From NCBI GenBank assembly GCA_027490955.1, contig JAIXXB010000013.1, forward strand, positions 62,001 through 126,000: DNA of 64,000 bases, in the 5' to 3' direction. The stretch is from Rhodobacter sp. (GTDB lineage Bacteria > Pseudomonadota > Alphaproteobacteria > Rhodobacterales > Rhodobacteraceae). Positions 1 through 9,228 of the stretch are shown in pieces; within the stretch, counting starts at the first letter, position 1; each line of letters opens with the position of its first letter. The position numbers were made by a program, and so were the translations under genes. The notes beneath the pieces were generated by a model. That model was given only the letters and a program-made list of their open reading frames with translations. It had not been told where the DNA came from and did not search any database.

Positions 1-217
1 ATTCGGCCTGCTCTTGCGCGCCTTTCAAACTGACGGGATGGCGCACGGGCAATCCCAGTGCCTGCGCGGCCATATGCACAGGGCTTGGCCGATCAGCCTT
101 GCCACGCCCCGCAGGGCGCGGGGGCTGGCAATACACCGCCAAAACCCTGTGCTGCGCCGCCAGTGCCTGCAAGATTGGAACCGAAAAATCAGGCGTGCCC
201 ATGAAGATGATATTCAT
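1..217 (-). CDS. fmt: Methionyl-tRNA formyltransferase, N-terminal part (cut by window edge)
   Basis: Only the first 72 codons are present; the gene runs off the left edge. The enzyme formylates Met-tRNA(fMet) for translation initiation. The N-terminus reads [14 protein letters not shown], the typical start of the Rossmann-like formyltransferase domain, and a PAGRG-like loop follows near residue 36, as in Fmt. The ATG is fixed by this motif. It lies 10 bp downstream of the degenerate deformylase gene on the same strand, so fmt is probably the last gene of a def-def-fmt operon. Formylation and deformylation are linked steps, which supports the assignment. Confidence 0.93.
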   Translation of the reverse strand, partial: MNIIFMGTPDFSVPILQALAAQHRVLAVYCQPPRPAGRGKADRPSPVHMAAQALGLPVRHPVSLKGAQEQAE

Positions 218-227
218 GCCCGCACCC

Positions 228-740
228 CTAATTCCGCTTGGCCCATTTGTCCGCCTTGGCCAGCAGCATTTTGCGGCGCAGCGGCGAGAGGTGATCGAAA
301 TACATCTTGCCCGCCAAATGGTCGATTTGATGCTGCACCGATGTCGCCCAAAGTCCCACAAAATCGCGCTGTTCAAGCATGCCCTGTTCGCTGATAAACT
401 CGACTGTCACCGCGCGCGGCCGTTTGATCGCCGCCGAAACGCCCAGCAAATTGGGCGAGGCTTCTTCATGTTCGCGCATCTGGGCGCTGGCGTGCAAGAT
501 ACGCGGATTGGCCATGCGCACCGCTTGGCCGCGCGCCTCGGACGCATCCACCACCGCCAGCGATAAAGGCACGCCCAGTTGCACCGCCGCCAGACCAACG
601 CCGGGCATGGCATCCATGGCGACAATCATCTCATCCCACAGGGCGCGGATGGTATCGGTGATCGCATCCACTGGGGCGGCAGGCTGGCGCAAAACCTTAT
701 GCGGATAGGGCAGAAATGGGCGCGGATAAGGCGCGCTCAT
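228..740 (-). CDS. Peptide deformylase-like protein lacking key catalytic residues
   Basis: This 170-aa protein has the peptide deformylase fold signature GVGLAAVQ (residues 47-54) and aligns along its length with the neighbouring canonical enzyme. Motif 2, EGCLS in active enzymes, reads EASPN here (93-97), so the metal-binding Cys is replaced by Ser at residue 95. Motif 3, HEIDH, reads HQIDH (137-141), so the catalytic Glu is Gln while both metal-binding His remain. It is therefore probably inactive as a deformylase. It may regulate, partner or compete with the active enzyme, but this is inference. The start overlaps the stop of def by 4 bp, implying translational coupling. Confidence 0.88.
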   Translation of the reverse strand: MSAPYPRPFLPYPHKVLRQPAAPVDAITDTIRALWDEMIVAMDAMPGVGLAAVQLGVPLSLAVVDASEARGQAVRMANPRILHASAQMREHEEASPNLLGVSAAIKRPRAVTVEFISEQGMLEQRDFVGLWATSVQHQIDHLAGKMYFDHLSPLRRKMLLAKADKWAKRN

Positions 741-1252
741 ACCCCGCGCGCCCGCTCGCGTTTCAGCTTTTCCATCTTGCGGGTGATCATCTGGCGCTTT
801 AGCGGGCCCAGATTGTCGATAAACAAACGCCCGTTCAAATGGTCAATCTCATGCTGCGCGCAGGTTGCCCATAGGCCGCTGAACTGGCGTTCACATTGCG
901 CCCCATCCAGCCCCATCCACCGCACAGTCACCACGCTGGGGCGGGTGATTTCGGCATATTGGTCTGGAATGGACAGGCATCCTTCTTCGTAAACATTCAT
1001 CTCTTGCGACGAGGCGATGATTTCGGGATTGATCAGCACCATCGGCTCTGGCACACCTTCCTTGATGCAATCCATCACGAACAATCGTTTGAGTACCCCC
1101 ACCTGCGGCGCGGCTAGCCCGACACCCGGCGCATCATACATTGTCTCCAGCATATCGGCGGCAAGCTGGGCAATATCTGCTGTCACCTCGGCGATCGGCT
1201 CGCAAGGTTTTTTCAGGCGCGGGTCGGGGTGGATCAGGATGTCGCGTATCAT
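737..1252 (-). CDS. def: Peptide deformylase
   Basis: This 171-aa cytoplasmic metalloenzyme removes the N-formyl group from nascent proteins. All three family motifs are intact: GVGLAAPQ (43-50), EGCLS (90-94, metal-ligand Cys92) and HEIDH (134-138, two His ligands and the catalytic Glu). Length is normal for the family. It is the first gene of a def, def-like, fmt run on the minus strand and overlaps the second gene by 4 bp. The upstream 170 bp is AT-rich and shared with the divergent C-S lyase gene. Confidence 0.97.
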   Translation of the reverse strand: MIRDILIHPDPRLKKPCEPIAEVTADIAQLAADMLETMYDAPGVGLAAPQVGVLKRLFVMDCIKEGVPEPMVLINPEIIASSQEMNVYEEGCLSIPDQYAEITRPSVVTVRWMGLDGAQCERQFSGLWATCAQHEIDHLNGRLFIDNLGPLKRQMITRKMEKLKRERARGV

Positions 1253-1360
1253 AGGGGGGATTTACGGTGCGCAGGGCTTTGGTGCAAGAGGGGTGGGCAG
1301 ATCCCGCCGATTGGCGCGGCCAAAGCTGAAAAGTAGAAAGTTTCGCAATTTATCTGGTTA

Positions 1361-1388
1361 TTGGATTGATTTTCTGACTTCATACAAT
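1361..1388 (+). promoter_or_regulatory. Candidate sigma-70-type promoter for the C-S lyase gene
   Basis: A TTGGAT box (1361-1366) and a TACAAT box (1383-1388) are separated by 16 bp, about 35 bp before the ATG at 1423. The stretch is clearly more AT-rich than its surroundings. This is assigned by eye from the consensus only. Confidence 0.45.
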
Positions 1389-1422
1389 AAAGTGGATAAA
1401 ATTACCAAAAAAGGCACATATC

Positions 1423-2592
1423 ATGGATTTTGATACCTTAATCCCCCGCAAGGGCACGCATTCGGTGAAATGGGATATGATGCAGACGCTGTATGGCGTC
1501 TCGCCCGATGATGGGCTGGCCATGTGGGTCGCAGATATGGAGTTTCGCCCCCCCGCCTGCGTGCAAACCGCATTGGAAAACATGCTGGCCCATGGGATTT
1601 ACGGCTATTACGGCGATGACGCCGCCTATCTTGCCGCCATTCAGTGGTGGATGAAGACGCGCCATGGCTGGGATATTGACACCAAACATATCTTTACCAC
1701 GCATGGATTGGTCAATGGCACGGCGCTGTGCCTGCAGGCCTTTACCGATGTTGGCGATGGGGTGATTTTGATGACCCCCGTCTATCACGCCTTTGCCCGC
1801 GTGATCATCGCATCAGGGCGGCAAGTGGTCGAATGCCCGCTTGCCTTGAACGAAGGCCGCTATATGCTGGACATCCCCGCATGGGAGGCGCGCCTGACAG
1901 GCCGCGAGAGGATGTTGATCCTATGCTCGCCCCATAACCCCGGTGGCCGTATCTGGAGCGCCGAGGAATTGGCCCAGATCGCCGCCTTTTGCGCGCGCCA
2001 TGATCTGATTTTGGTATCTGATGAAATCCACCATGATCTGGTGATGCCCGGCCAGAAACATACAGTGATGGCGCATATTGAAGGCGTGCAAAACAGGCTG
2101 GTGATGATGACCGCCACCACGAAAACCTTTAACATCGCAGGCGCGCATACGGGCAATGTGATTATCGCAGACACTGCCCTGCGGATGCGCTTTGCCGCCG
2201 CCTGCAATGCGGCGGGCCTGTCGGCCAATTCCTTTGGCCTGTTCATGGCGACTGCCGCCTACAGCCCCGAAGGCGCAGCATGGGTCGATGCGCTGATGGC
2301 ATATCTGGCGGAAAACGCGCGGGTATTTGACGAAGGTATCCACGCCATCCCGGGCCTGCGGTCGATGAAAATGGATGCCACTTATCTGGCATGGGTCGAT
2401 TTTTCCGCCCTTGGCATGGATCAGGGCGAGGTGATCTCCCGCGTGCAAAACACCGCCAAAATCGCCGCGAACCACGGTGCAGGCTTTGGCAAAGGCGGTG
2501 AAAGCTACCTGCGCTTTAACCTTGCCGCACCGCGGTCGATGATCACCGATGCCGTCGGGCGGCTGCAGCACGCCTTTCGCGATCTGCAATAA
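1423..2592 (+). CDS. patB: PatB/MalY-type PLP-dependent C-S lyase (cystathionine beta-lyase-like)
   Basis: This 389-aa fold-type I PLP enzyme probably cleaves C-S bonds of cystathionine or cysteine conjugates. Visible features are MWVADMEF near 34-41 (typical MalY/PatB opening), CSPHNPGG (168-175), SDEIH (199-203, PLP-ring Asp200) and the Schiff-base lysine Lys234 in TATTKTFN. A C-terminal RFNLA segment carries the carboxylate-binding Arg. Length matches the family. It stands alone, divergent from def, so its physiological role (methionine metabolism or sulfur-compound catabolism) cannot be fixed from context. An aminotransferase role is less likely given the MalY-like N-terminus. Confidence 0.88.
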   Translation: MDFDTLIPRKGTHSVKWDMMQTLYGVSPDDGLAMWVADMEFRPPACVQTALENMLAHGIYGYYGDDAAYLAAIQWWMKTRHGWDIDTKHIFTTHGLVNGTALCLQAFTDVGDGVILMTPVYHAFARVIIASGRQVVECPLALNEGRYMLDIPAWEARLTGRERMLILCSPHNPGGRIWSAEELAQIAAFCARHDLILVSDEIHHDLVMPGQKHTVMAHIEGVQNRLVMMTATTKTFNIAGAHTGNVIIADTALRMRFAAACNAAGLSANSFGLFMATAAYSPEGAAWVDALMAYLAENARVFDEGIHAIPGLRSMKMDATYLAWVDFSALGMDQGEVISRVQNTAKIAANHGAGFGKGGESYLRFNLAAPRSMITDAVGRLQHAFRDLQ

Positions 2593-2730
2593 TGGGGCGC
2601 GGCAGGGCCGCGCCCGCCCTGCCCGCGCCAGCGCCGCGCAAGCAGATTGGCCCATTGCCCACCAGTGCCCAGCATGTGCGAAAATGACAAGCCGCGCTGA
2701 ACACGCCCAAGATGTAGGCCGCGCGCCCTT

Positions 2731-2819
2731 CTTCTTTTTCCAAATATCCTCAGGGGGGTACGCGCGCAGCGCGAGGGGGGTGCGCGCACAGCGCGAGGGG
2801 GGCGCGAGTGCCCCCCCTG
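2731..2819. repeat. G-rich intergenic repeat, copy A, with internal 22-bp tandem duplication
   Basis: The element begins with TTCTTTTTCCAAATATCCT followed by a run of G. Two 22-bp units (2753-2774 and 2775-2796, two mismatches) come next, then an inverted G6/C7 stretch able to form a hairpin (about 2797-2817). The same leader and G-rich hairpin layout recurs at 7309-7362. The remaining intergenic sequence between 2593 and 2888 shows no convincing gene. Confidence 0.7.
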
Positions 2820-2888
2820 CCGCCGCAAAACACGCGCACAGCGCTATGATTTGCGCGCGGCTGGTATGTTCACCGCAAGCGGCCGCGC

Positions 2889-3236
2889 CTAGGCGCTGGG
2901 CAAATATCCCACGGGCGCGTTTTCATCGCGGAAATAATCCAGCGCCGCGCTGTCGGCCACTTTGGTTGCGCGTTTGAAATCGCAAATCAGCATGTCACCC
3001 TCTTGCCGCGAGGCGACAATCAGGCACTGAAATTCATGCCGCGCCCCATCGAACACATCAACAAGCCCGCGCAAATGCGTGGTCAGCGCGCCATCCAGCG
3101 CAAAGCCATCTTTCCAAAACCTTAAAATCGGAAAGACTTGCCCGCCCACATCCACCCGCAGGCGCGATTTGCGCGCCAAGGTTGCTTTGCGCGCCGCGTC
3201 TAGACCATCTTGCACATCTTTAGGTAGAAATTGCAT
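2889..3236 (-). CDS. Conserved-looking hypothetical protein, 115 aa
   Basis: I do not recognise this soluble protein with confidence. It starts MQFLPKDVQDGL and has no signal peptide or membrane segment. An RKSRLRVDV stretch followed by a beta-rich middle faintly recalls PilZ-type domains, but the diagnostic motifs are not clear. The ATG at 3236 is preferred over an upstream ATG at 3275 because GAAAGG lies 8 bp before it. Codon use and third-position GC match neighbouring real genes. It lies alone downstream of the smc-associated small gene on the same strand. Confidence 0.72.
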   Translation of the reverse strand: MQFLPKDVQDGLDAARKATLARKSRLRVDVGGQVFPILRFWKDGFALDGALTTHLRGLVDVFDGARHEFQCLIVASRQEGDMLICDFKRATKVADSAALDYFRDENAPVGYLPSA

Positions 3237-3365
3237 CGGAAAACCTTTCGCCGTTAAGAGGAAGATGCATCGCAAAAGGTTAAATTCCTGTCATATTCGG
3301 GGTCTTTTGCCAAAAATACAGGCAATGTTGCAAAAATGCAGCAAATAGGCTTGCCGCGACCATCG

Positions 3366-3710
3366 CTACATACCTTCATCCATCTGCCGTGTTGCGCGCC
3401 GCCACGCCGTGCATTGCGCGATCATCGCCTCCACAAGCTGCGCCCAGCGCGCCAAATCCTGCGCGCCGCCCAAAAACTGCATCCGCGTCTCGCCCAAATC
3501 CACATCCAGCGGCGCATCTGGATGCAGCGCATTCCACGCCGCGCGCTGCTCTGGGCTGGCACGCAGCGGCCATTGAATCGAAAACCGCCACAGCGCGCCC
3601 TCGCGCACGGCGGTGAATTCTGGCACGGCATCGTGGCTGCGCGCATAGATCACATCACCCGCCGCTTCTATGCCGACAAAACCCGCCGCTTGCATCGCCT
3701 GCCCGATCAC
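3366..3710 (-). CDS. Small hypothetical protein coupled to smc, 114 aa
   Basis: The start codon overlaps the smc stop by 4 bp (ATGA), so it is probably translated with smc. The protein is soluble, with no signal peptide or membrane helix. It has mixed secondary structure and several Trp residues in the middle (LWRFSIQWPL). I do not recognise a domain. Location suggests, but does not prove, a link to chromosome organisation. An alternative is a passenger gene. Confidence 0.7.
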   Translation of the reverse strand: MIGQAMQAAGFVGIEAAGDVIYARSHDAVPEFTAVREGALWRFSIQWPLRASPEQRAAWNALHPDAPLDVDLGETRMQFLGGAQDLARWAQLVEAMIAQCTAWRRATRQMDEGM

Positions 3711-6700
3711 GCCACCAGCGCCTCGGCCCGTTTCAGATCAACCGAAACCAATTGGCTTACCCCCTGCTCGGCCATAGTCACGCCAAACAGCCGATCCATC
3801 CGCGACATGGTCACAGCGTGGTGGGTGATGATCAAGAACCGCGTTTCGGTGCGGCGAGTCATCTCGTCCAGCAAATCGCAAAACCGCGTCACATTGGCAT
3901 CGTCCAGCGGCGCATCCACCTCGTCCAGCACACAAATCGGCGCAGGATTGGCCAAGAAGACACCAAAAATCAGCGCCAGCGCTGTCAGCGTCTGCTCGCC
4001 CCCCGACAAAAGGCTAAGGGTGGACAGTTTCTTACCCGGCGGTTGGCACATAATCTCTAGCCCCGCCTCTAGCGGATCATCCGATTCCACCAGAACCAAA
4101 CGCGCCTCGCCCCCGCCAAACAAATGGCTGAACAGCGTGGCGAAATTGGCATTCACCTGATCAAAGGCCGCCAGCAAACGCTCGCGCCCTTCGCGGTTCA
4201 GGCTGCCGATGCCTGCGCGCAGTTTCTTGATCGCCTCTTCCAGATCCAGCTTTTCCTGCGCCAATTGATCATATTCTTGGGTGATCGCTTTGGCATCTTC
4301 TTCGGCGCGCAGGTTCACCGCACCCAAAGCCTCGCGCGCGCGCTTTAGGCGTTGAACCTCGCTGTCCAGATGTTCAGCGCTGGCCATTTTGTCAGGGTCG
4401 ATCTTCAGCGTATCCAAAAGTTGGCCCGGCGTTGCGCCCGTATCTTCGGCAATCCGTTCGACCGCCAGCGTGACGGTTTCAACGGCCGCATCTACCCGCG
4501 CCTCGGCGCGCGCGCGCATCTCGCGCGCCTCGCCTGCGCGGCGCTCGCAGTCCCGCTCGCCCTGCACCGCCGCGCGCAGCGCAGCCTCGGCACCCGACAG
4601 GGCATCGGCAGCCCGCGCGCGGCGCTGTTGCGCATCTTCAATCGCGCTGCCCAATTCGGCACGCTTGGCTGCAATATCGGCAGGCGCACTGGCCGCGCCT
4701 TGCAATTCGGCCTCGGTTTCGGCTTTGCGGCTGTGCAACTCGCCCATGCGGCGCGCGGCGCTTTCCAAACGCTGCTTCCACCCTGCCAGCTCTTTGGCCC
4801 CATCTTGCATACGGCGCACCCGCGCCTCGCCCTCGCGGCGCAACTCTTCTTGCGCAGACCTGCGCGACATCATGGTGATGCGCGCGGCTTCGACGGCGAT
4901 CTTCACCTCGTCCACCAAGGCGCGGGCGCTGTCCAAATCGGGCAAATCGCGCAGCGATGCAGCCGCCTCTTCCAGCACGGCGCGGGCATCTGCGCCATCG
5001 TCCAAATGCCGCGACAGCGCCAGCAGGGCCGCCTCTAGCTTGCCCTGCGCAATCGAGGTATCGGCCTCGGCGCGCGCGCAGGCCCGTGCTGCCGCGCTGA
5101 CATGGCCATCGGCGGCGCGGCGGGCATCGCGCGCCATCTGATCGGCGCGGGCCAAATCGGCCAGCCGCGTTTGCAAGGCCAGATGCGCTGCTGTCGCCTC
5201 GGCCAATTTGGCCTCTAGCGCGGCCAAATCTGCGCGCGCCGCAGTCAGGCGGTTGCGCTGGATCAGGCGCTGCGCCGCCGCCGAGGGCGCATCTTTTGCG
5301 GCAATGCGCAGCCCGTCCCAGCGCAGCAAATCCCCCTCGCGCGTGACCAACCGCTGCCCCGCCGCCAAAAGCGGCTGCAAAGCCGCGCCCTGCCCTGCCT
5401 CGACCAACCCAATTTGCGCCAAACGCCGCGCCAAAACGGGCGGCGCGGTGACATATGGCGCAATCGCTTGCACTCCCGCAGGCAAAGGCGGCGCGTCCAG
5501 CAAATCGGGCAGGCGCGCCCAGCCTGTTTGCCCGCCTGCATCAATCTCGGGGCTGCGCAGATCATCGGCCAGCGCCGCACCCAGCGCGCGCTCGTATCCC
5601 GCCGCAACTGTCAGCTTATCCAAAAGCTGCCCGCCCGTACCCGCATCGCGCTCGACCAGTTTGGCCAAGGCGGCCACTTCGGCGCGCAGCGCAGTCGCCT
5701 CGCCCTCGGCCTCGGATTTGGCGGCCCGCGCCAGCGCTTCTTCGGTTTGGGCCGCCGCGCGCGCAGCCTCTGCGGCCAGCAGCGTGGCCTCGGCCTCTTC
5801 GACCAAAGCTGCCGCTTCGACCTGCGCCACTTGCGCCTGTGCAAAGGCATCATTGGCCGTGGCCAAAGCTGCCTCGGCCTGCGTTGCCGCCTCGCGCGCG
5901 CGGGCGGCCTCAGACTCGGCCTTGTCCACGCGCGCGCGGCCATCGGCGGCAAGGCGCTGCGCCGATTGATGGCGCGCGGCCAAACGGGCGGCATCTTCGG
6001 TCGCCTCGGCGAGACGGGTTTCGATATCGGTCAAATGCGCCGATGCGTCGCGCGCCGTTTGCGCAGTTTCGGCCAGCCGCGCCTCGTGCCCCTCATGGGC
6101 GCGCGTCAATTGGGCAATCTCCCAGTCCAGCCGCGCAATCGTCTCGCCTGCATCGCGGTTCAGCCCTGCCTCGCGCTCGCTGTCGCGGGCCAATTCCACG
6201 ATCCGCGCACGCAAACCATCGATCATCTCGCGCGCGCGGGTTTCCTGTTCGGCAAGCTGGCCCTGCTGCAAGGTGATGCGCTGCAAAATCGCAGCGGCAA
6301 TCGCCTCTTCTTCGCGCAGCGGAGGCAGGACATCTTCTGCCGCCTCGCGCGCACGCGCCGCCGCCCGCGCGGCAGCCTCGGCCTGCGCCGCGTCTATGGT
6401 GCGCGCCCGCAACAGCGTTTCGGCCTCGGTACGCGCCAAATCCGCCTCGCGCCAACGGCGGAACAAAAGCTGGCCTTCGCTGCGGCGCAACTCTTCGGCA
6501 ATCTCGCGATACCGCGCGGCCTGCTTGGCTTGGCGCTGCAAGACGGAAAGCTGCTGCGCTAGGTTTTCAAGAACATCATCCACGCGGGTCAGGTTTTGCT
6601 CGGCCCCTTGCAGTTTCAACTCTGCCTCATGGCGGCGCGCATACAGGCCCGAAATTCCCGCCGCCTCTTCCAAGATGCGCCGCCGCGCCTTGGGCTTGGC

Positions 6701-7162
6701 ATTGATCAATTCAGATATCTGCCCCTGCCGCACCAAGGCAGGGCTGTGCGATCCTGTGCTGGCATCGGCAAACAGCAATTGCACATCGCGCGCGCGCAGT
6801 TCTTTGGCATTCAGCTTATAGGCGCTGCCCGCATCCCGCGTGATCCGCCGCGTGATCTCTACCACATCGGCATCGTTAAACCCCGCAGGGGCAAGGCGGT
6901 CGGAATTGTCCAGCACCAAGGTCACTTCGGCAAAATGCCGCGCCCCGCGCGATGCCGCGCCGTTGAAAATCACATCCTCCATCCCCGCCCCGCGCATGGC
7001 AGAGGCGCGGTTTTCCCCCATCACCCAGCGCAACGCTTCCAGAAGGTTCGACTTGCCGCAACCATTGGGGCCGACAACCCCAGTAAGCCCATCATGGATC
7101 ACCAAATCCGTGGGGTCGACAAAGCTTTTGAAACCATTAAGGCGAAGTTTGGTAAAACGCAC
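3707..7162 (-). CDS. smc: Chromosome segregation protein SMC
   Basis: This 1151-aa ATPase forms the condensin core that compacts and segregates chromosomes with ScpAB. The N-terminal head has the Walker A GPNGCGKS (31-38). Long Ala/Arg/Glu-rich coiled coils flank a hinge in the middle. The C-terminal head has the ABC signature LSGGEQ (about 1052) and Walker B CVLDEVD (about 1077-1083). I chose the GTG at 7162 because the protein then begins VRFTKLRLNGFKSFVD, the family's normal first residues; an in-frame ATG at 7222 would add 20 atypical residues. Length is normal for alphaproteobacterial SMC. Confidence 0.96.
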   Translation of the reverse strand: MRFTKLRLNGFKSFVDPTDLVIHDGLTGVVGPNGCGKSNLLEALRWVMGENRASAMRGAGMEDVIFNGAASRGARHFAEVTLVLDNSDRLAPAGFNDADVVEITRRITRDAGSAYKLNAKELRARDVQLLFADASTGSHSPALVRQGQISELINAKPKARRRILEEAAGISGLYARRHEAELKLQGAEQNLTRVDDVLENLAQQLSVLQRQAKQAARYREIAEELRRSEGQLLFRRWREADLARTEAETLLRARTIDAAQAEAAARAAARAREAAEDVLPPLREEEAIAAAILQRITLQQGQLAEQETRAREMIDGLRARIVELARDSEREAGLNRDAGETIARLDWEIAQLTRAHEGHEARLAETAQTARDASAHLTDIETRLAEATEDAARLAARHQSAQRLAADGRARVDKAESEAARAREAATQAEAALATANDAFAQAQVAQVEAAALVEEAEATLLAAEAARAAAQTEEALARAAKSEAEGEATALRAEVAALAKLVERDAGTGGQLLDKLTVAAGYERALGAALADDLRSPEIDAGGQTGWARLPDLLDAPPLPAGVQAIAPYVTAPPVLARRLAQIGLVEAGQGAALQPLLAAGQRLVTREGDLLRWDGLRIAAKDAPSAAAQRLIQRNRLTAARADLAALEAKLAEATAAHLALQTRLADLARADQMARDARRAADGHVSAAARACARAEADTSIAQGKLEAALLALSRHLDDGADARAVLEEAAASLRDLPDLDSARALVDEVKIAVEAARITMMSRRSAQEELRREGEARVRRMQDGAKELAGWKQRLESAARRMGELHSRKAETEAELQGAASAPADIAAKRAELGSAIEDAQQRRARAADALSGAEAALRAAVQGERDCERRAGEAREMRARAEARVDAAVETVTLAVERIAEDTGATPGQLLDTLKIDPDKMASAEHLDSEVQRLKRAREALGAVNLRAEEDAKAITQEYDQLAQEKLDLEEAIKKLRAGIGSLNREGRERLLAAFDQVNANFATLFSHLFGGGEARLVLVESDDPLEAGLEIMCQPPGKKLSTLSLLSGGEQTLTALALIFGVFLANPAPICVLDEVDAPLDDANVTRFCDLLDEMTRRTETRFLIITHHAVTMSRMDRLFGVTMAEQGVSQLVSVDLKRAEALVA

Positions 7163-7308
7163 GCGCGGCCCTAGAGTAAAAGACGGGATTGATTCTGCAT
7201 CCCCATCATCCCCCGCACCCACCGCCGAGTCAACGCCGCCCCACCTGATATAGCAGCGGCACAGGGGTTATCCCCAAGATGTTGCGTAAGCTCTGCCCAC
7301 CACCTGCT

Positions 7309-7362
7309 TCTCTTTTTCCCAAATATCCTGGGGGTGAGCGCAGCGAGGGGGCAAAGCCCCCT
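7309..7362. repeat. G-rich intergenic repeat, copy B, with hairpin
   Basis: It shares the TCTTTTTCC(C)AAATATCCT leader and the following G run with 2731-2819. It ends in an inverted repeat AGGGGGC-AAA-GCCCCCT immediately at the rppH stop codon. On the minus strand it could act as a 3' stem-loop for the rppH transcript. Repeats of this style are scattered between genes in Rhodobacterales genomes, but their function is not established here. Confidence 0.65.
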
Positions 7363-7837
7363 ATTCCGCCAACTGCCCAGCAAAGGCCGCAATCACCGCC
7401 GCATAAACATCGCGCTTAAACGGCACAATGCTGGCCAGCATCTCATCCGCCCCAATCCATTTCCACGCGGAAAATTCGGGATGCTCGGTTGCAATGTTCA
7501 CCTGCGCATCTGTGCCCAGATACCGCAGCAAAAACCACTTTTGCCGCTGGCCGCGATATTTGCCGCCCCAGACTTTGCCCAGCAAATCGGGCGGCAGATC
7601 GTAATGCAGCCAGCCGCCCGTTTTGCCCAAGACCTGCACCAAATCCGCGCCGATCCCCGTTTCTTCCCATAATTCGCGCAGGGCGGCGTCACGCGGCTTT
7701 TCGCCGCGATCAATCCCGCCTTGGGGCATTTGCCATGCGCCGCTGGTGCTGTCTTTGCGCTGGCCTGCAAAAATCAGGCCAGCCTCGTTGATCAGGCACA
7801 CCCCCACACAGGGGCGATACGGCAGGGGTTTCATCAC
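7361..7837 (-). CDS. rppH: RNA pyrophosphohydrolase (Nudix)
   Basis: This 158-aa Nudix hydrolase probably removes pyrophosphate from 5'-triphosphate RNA, starting mRNA decay, and can also act on dinucleoside polyphosphates. A complete Nudix box spans 40-62 (G, then E46, R54-E55, E58-E59, G61). The YRPCVG start and the QMPQGG motif before the box are typical of the RppH/NudH group. The start lies 2 bp after the ctpA stop, so the two are very likely cotranscribed. A G-rich repeat hairpin follows the stop codon. Confidence 0.93.
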   Translation of the reverse strand: MMKPLPYRPCVGVCLINEAGLIFAGQRKDSTSGAWQMPQGGIDRGEKPRDAALRELWEETGIGADLVQVLGKTGGWLHYDLPPDLLGKVWGGKYRGQRQKWFLLRYLGTDAQVNIATEHPEFSAWKWIGADEMLASIVPFKRDVYAAVIAAFAGQLAE

Positions 7838-7839
7838 CC

Positions 7840-9186
7840 CTACTCCTGCGGGGCCACGGCATTAAGGCCGCGCAGAATATCCACCGCATAGGCCAGTTGG
7901 TAATCTTCATCGCGCAGCTTGGCGGCCTCTTCTGTGCGGGCGCGTTCCTCTTCCAGCAGCTTGATCTCGTCTTCCGACATCGAATCATTGCTGATGGCCC
8001 CGCGCAGATCAGCCTCCGAGCGTTGTTGATCCGCCTCTTCTGCCGCCTTTGCCTCTACCCCTTCTACTTCGGGGTCAACGGCGGGTTGGTTCACCACAAT
8101 GTCGGGCATCACCCCCAGCGACTGAATCGAGCGCCCCGAAGGCGTGTAATAGCGCGCGGTGGTCAGGCGCATTTGCCCGCCATCTTTCAGCGGCACCAAG
8201 GTTTGCACCGATCCTTTGCCAAAGCTTTTCGTGCCCACCACAATGGCGCGGCGATGATCTTGCAGCGCACCTGCCACAATTTCCGATGCGCTGGCCGATC
8301 CGCCATTGATCAGCACCACCATCGGCTTGCCCATGGCCAAATCGCCGGGGGTGGCGTTTTCGCGCGTGCTGTCTGCCGCCTCGCGCCCACGGGTCGAGAC
8401 GATCTCGCCCTTTTCCAAAAACGCATCAGACACAAGGATTGATTGCTTAAGCAGCCCACCCGGATTGTTGCGCAGATCAATGACAAATCCTGTCACCTTA
8501 TCCATCCCGCCGATTTCTTCGACAGATTTGGCAAGTTCTGCCTCTAGCCCCGAATAGGTCTGATCGCTGAAGGTGGTGATGCGCAGCACCGCCACATTGC
8601 CCACCACGCGGCTGCGCACAGCGGTGATCTTGATCGTCTCGCGCGTCAGCGTCACATCAAAGGGTTCGGCCACACCTTCGCGCACCACAGTGATCACAAT
8701 ATCTGTGCCCACCTCGCCGCGCATCTTGTCCACGGCCTCGTCCAACGTGATGCCCTGCACCGACTCGCCATCCACATGGGTGATGAAATCGCCCGCCAAA
8801 ATCCCCGCTTTGGCCGCTGGCGTGCCATCCATCGGCGAGATCACTTTGACAAAGCCTTCTTCCTGCGTCACCTCGATGCCAAGGCCGCCAAATTCGCCGC
8901 GCGTTTGCGTGTTCATATCGGCGGCATCTTCGGCATTCAGATAGCTGGAATGCGGGTCAAGCGAGGTGAGCATGCCATTGATCGCCGCTTCGATCAGCTT
9001 TTTGCTGTCGACCTCTTCGACATATTGGCCGCGAATGCGTTCAAAAATGTCGCCAAACAGATCAAGCTGTTCAAACAGGTTAGACTCGGGCGCGGCGTCT
9101 TGCGCCATCAGGGGGCCTGCCATTTGGCTGGCAGCCAAGGCTCCGGCCAAAGTGCCACCCAATGCCGCCATCACTAATTTTCTCAT
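7840..9186 (-). CDS. ctpA: Carboxy-terminal processing protease CtpA (S41)
   Basis: This 448-aa exported serine protease trims or degrades periplasmic proteins and typically acts on cell-wall enzymes. A signal peptide covers about 1-28 (ending near PLMAQD). A PDZ domain lies at about 95-170. The S41 catalytic dyad is visible as Ser299 in GGSASASE and Lys324 in FGKG, with the usual 25-residue spacing. A charged C-terminal tail (380-430) follows. It sits between envC and rppH on the same strand; an envC-ctpA link fits the known role of such proteases in controlling peptidoglycan hydrolases. Confidence 0.95.
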   Translation of the reverse strand: MRKLVMAALGGTLAGALAASQMAGPLMAQDAAPESNLFEQLDLFGDIFERIRGQYVEEVDSKKLIEAAINGMLTSLDPHSSYLNAEDAADMNTQTRGEFGGLGIEVTQEEGFVKVISPMDGTPAAKAGILAGDFITHVDGESVQGITLDEAVDKMRGEVGTDIVITVVREGVAEPFDVTLTRETIKITAVRSRVVGNVAVLRITTFSDQTYSGLEAELAKSVEEIGGMDKVTGFVIDLRNNPGGLLKQSILVSDAFLEKGEIVSTRGREAADSTRENATPGDLAMGKPMVVLINGGSASASEIVAGALQDHRRAIVVGTKSFGKGSVQTLVPLKDGGQMRLTTARYYTPSGRSIQSLGVMPDIVVNQPAVDPEVEGVEAKAAEEADQQRSEADLRGAISNDSMSEDEIKLLEEERARTEEAAKLRDEDYQLAYAVDILRGLNAVAPQE

Positions 9187-9228
9187 AACGTCCTCATCCT
9201 GTGGCCAGACTGGCCGCTTTGCTCTTGT

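Noticed and set aside
5414-6562. Long plus-strand frames (up to 382 aa) opposite smc
   Set aside because: They are antisense to a clear SMC gene, rich in Arg/Ala/Cys from high-GC shadows, and match no motif.
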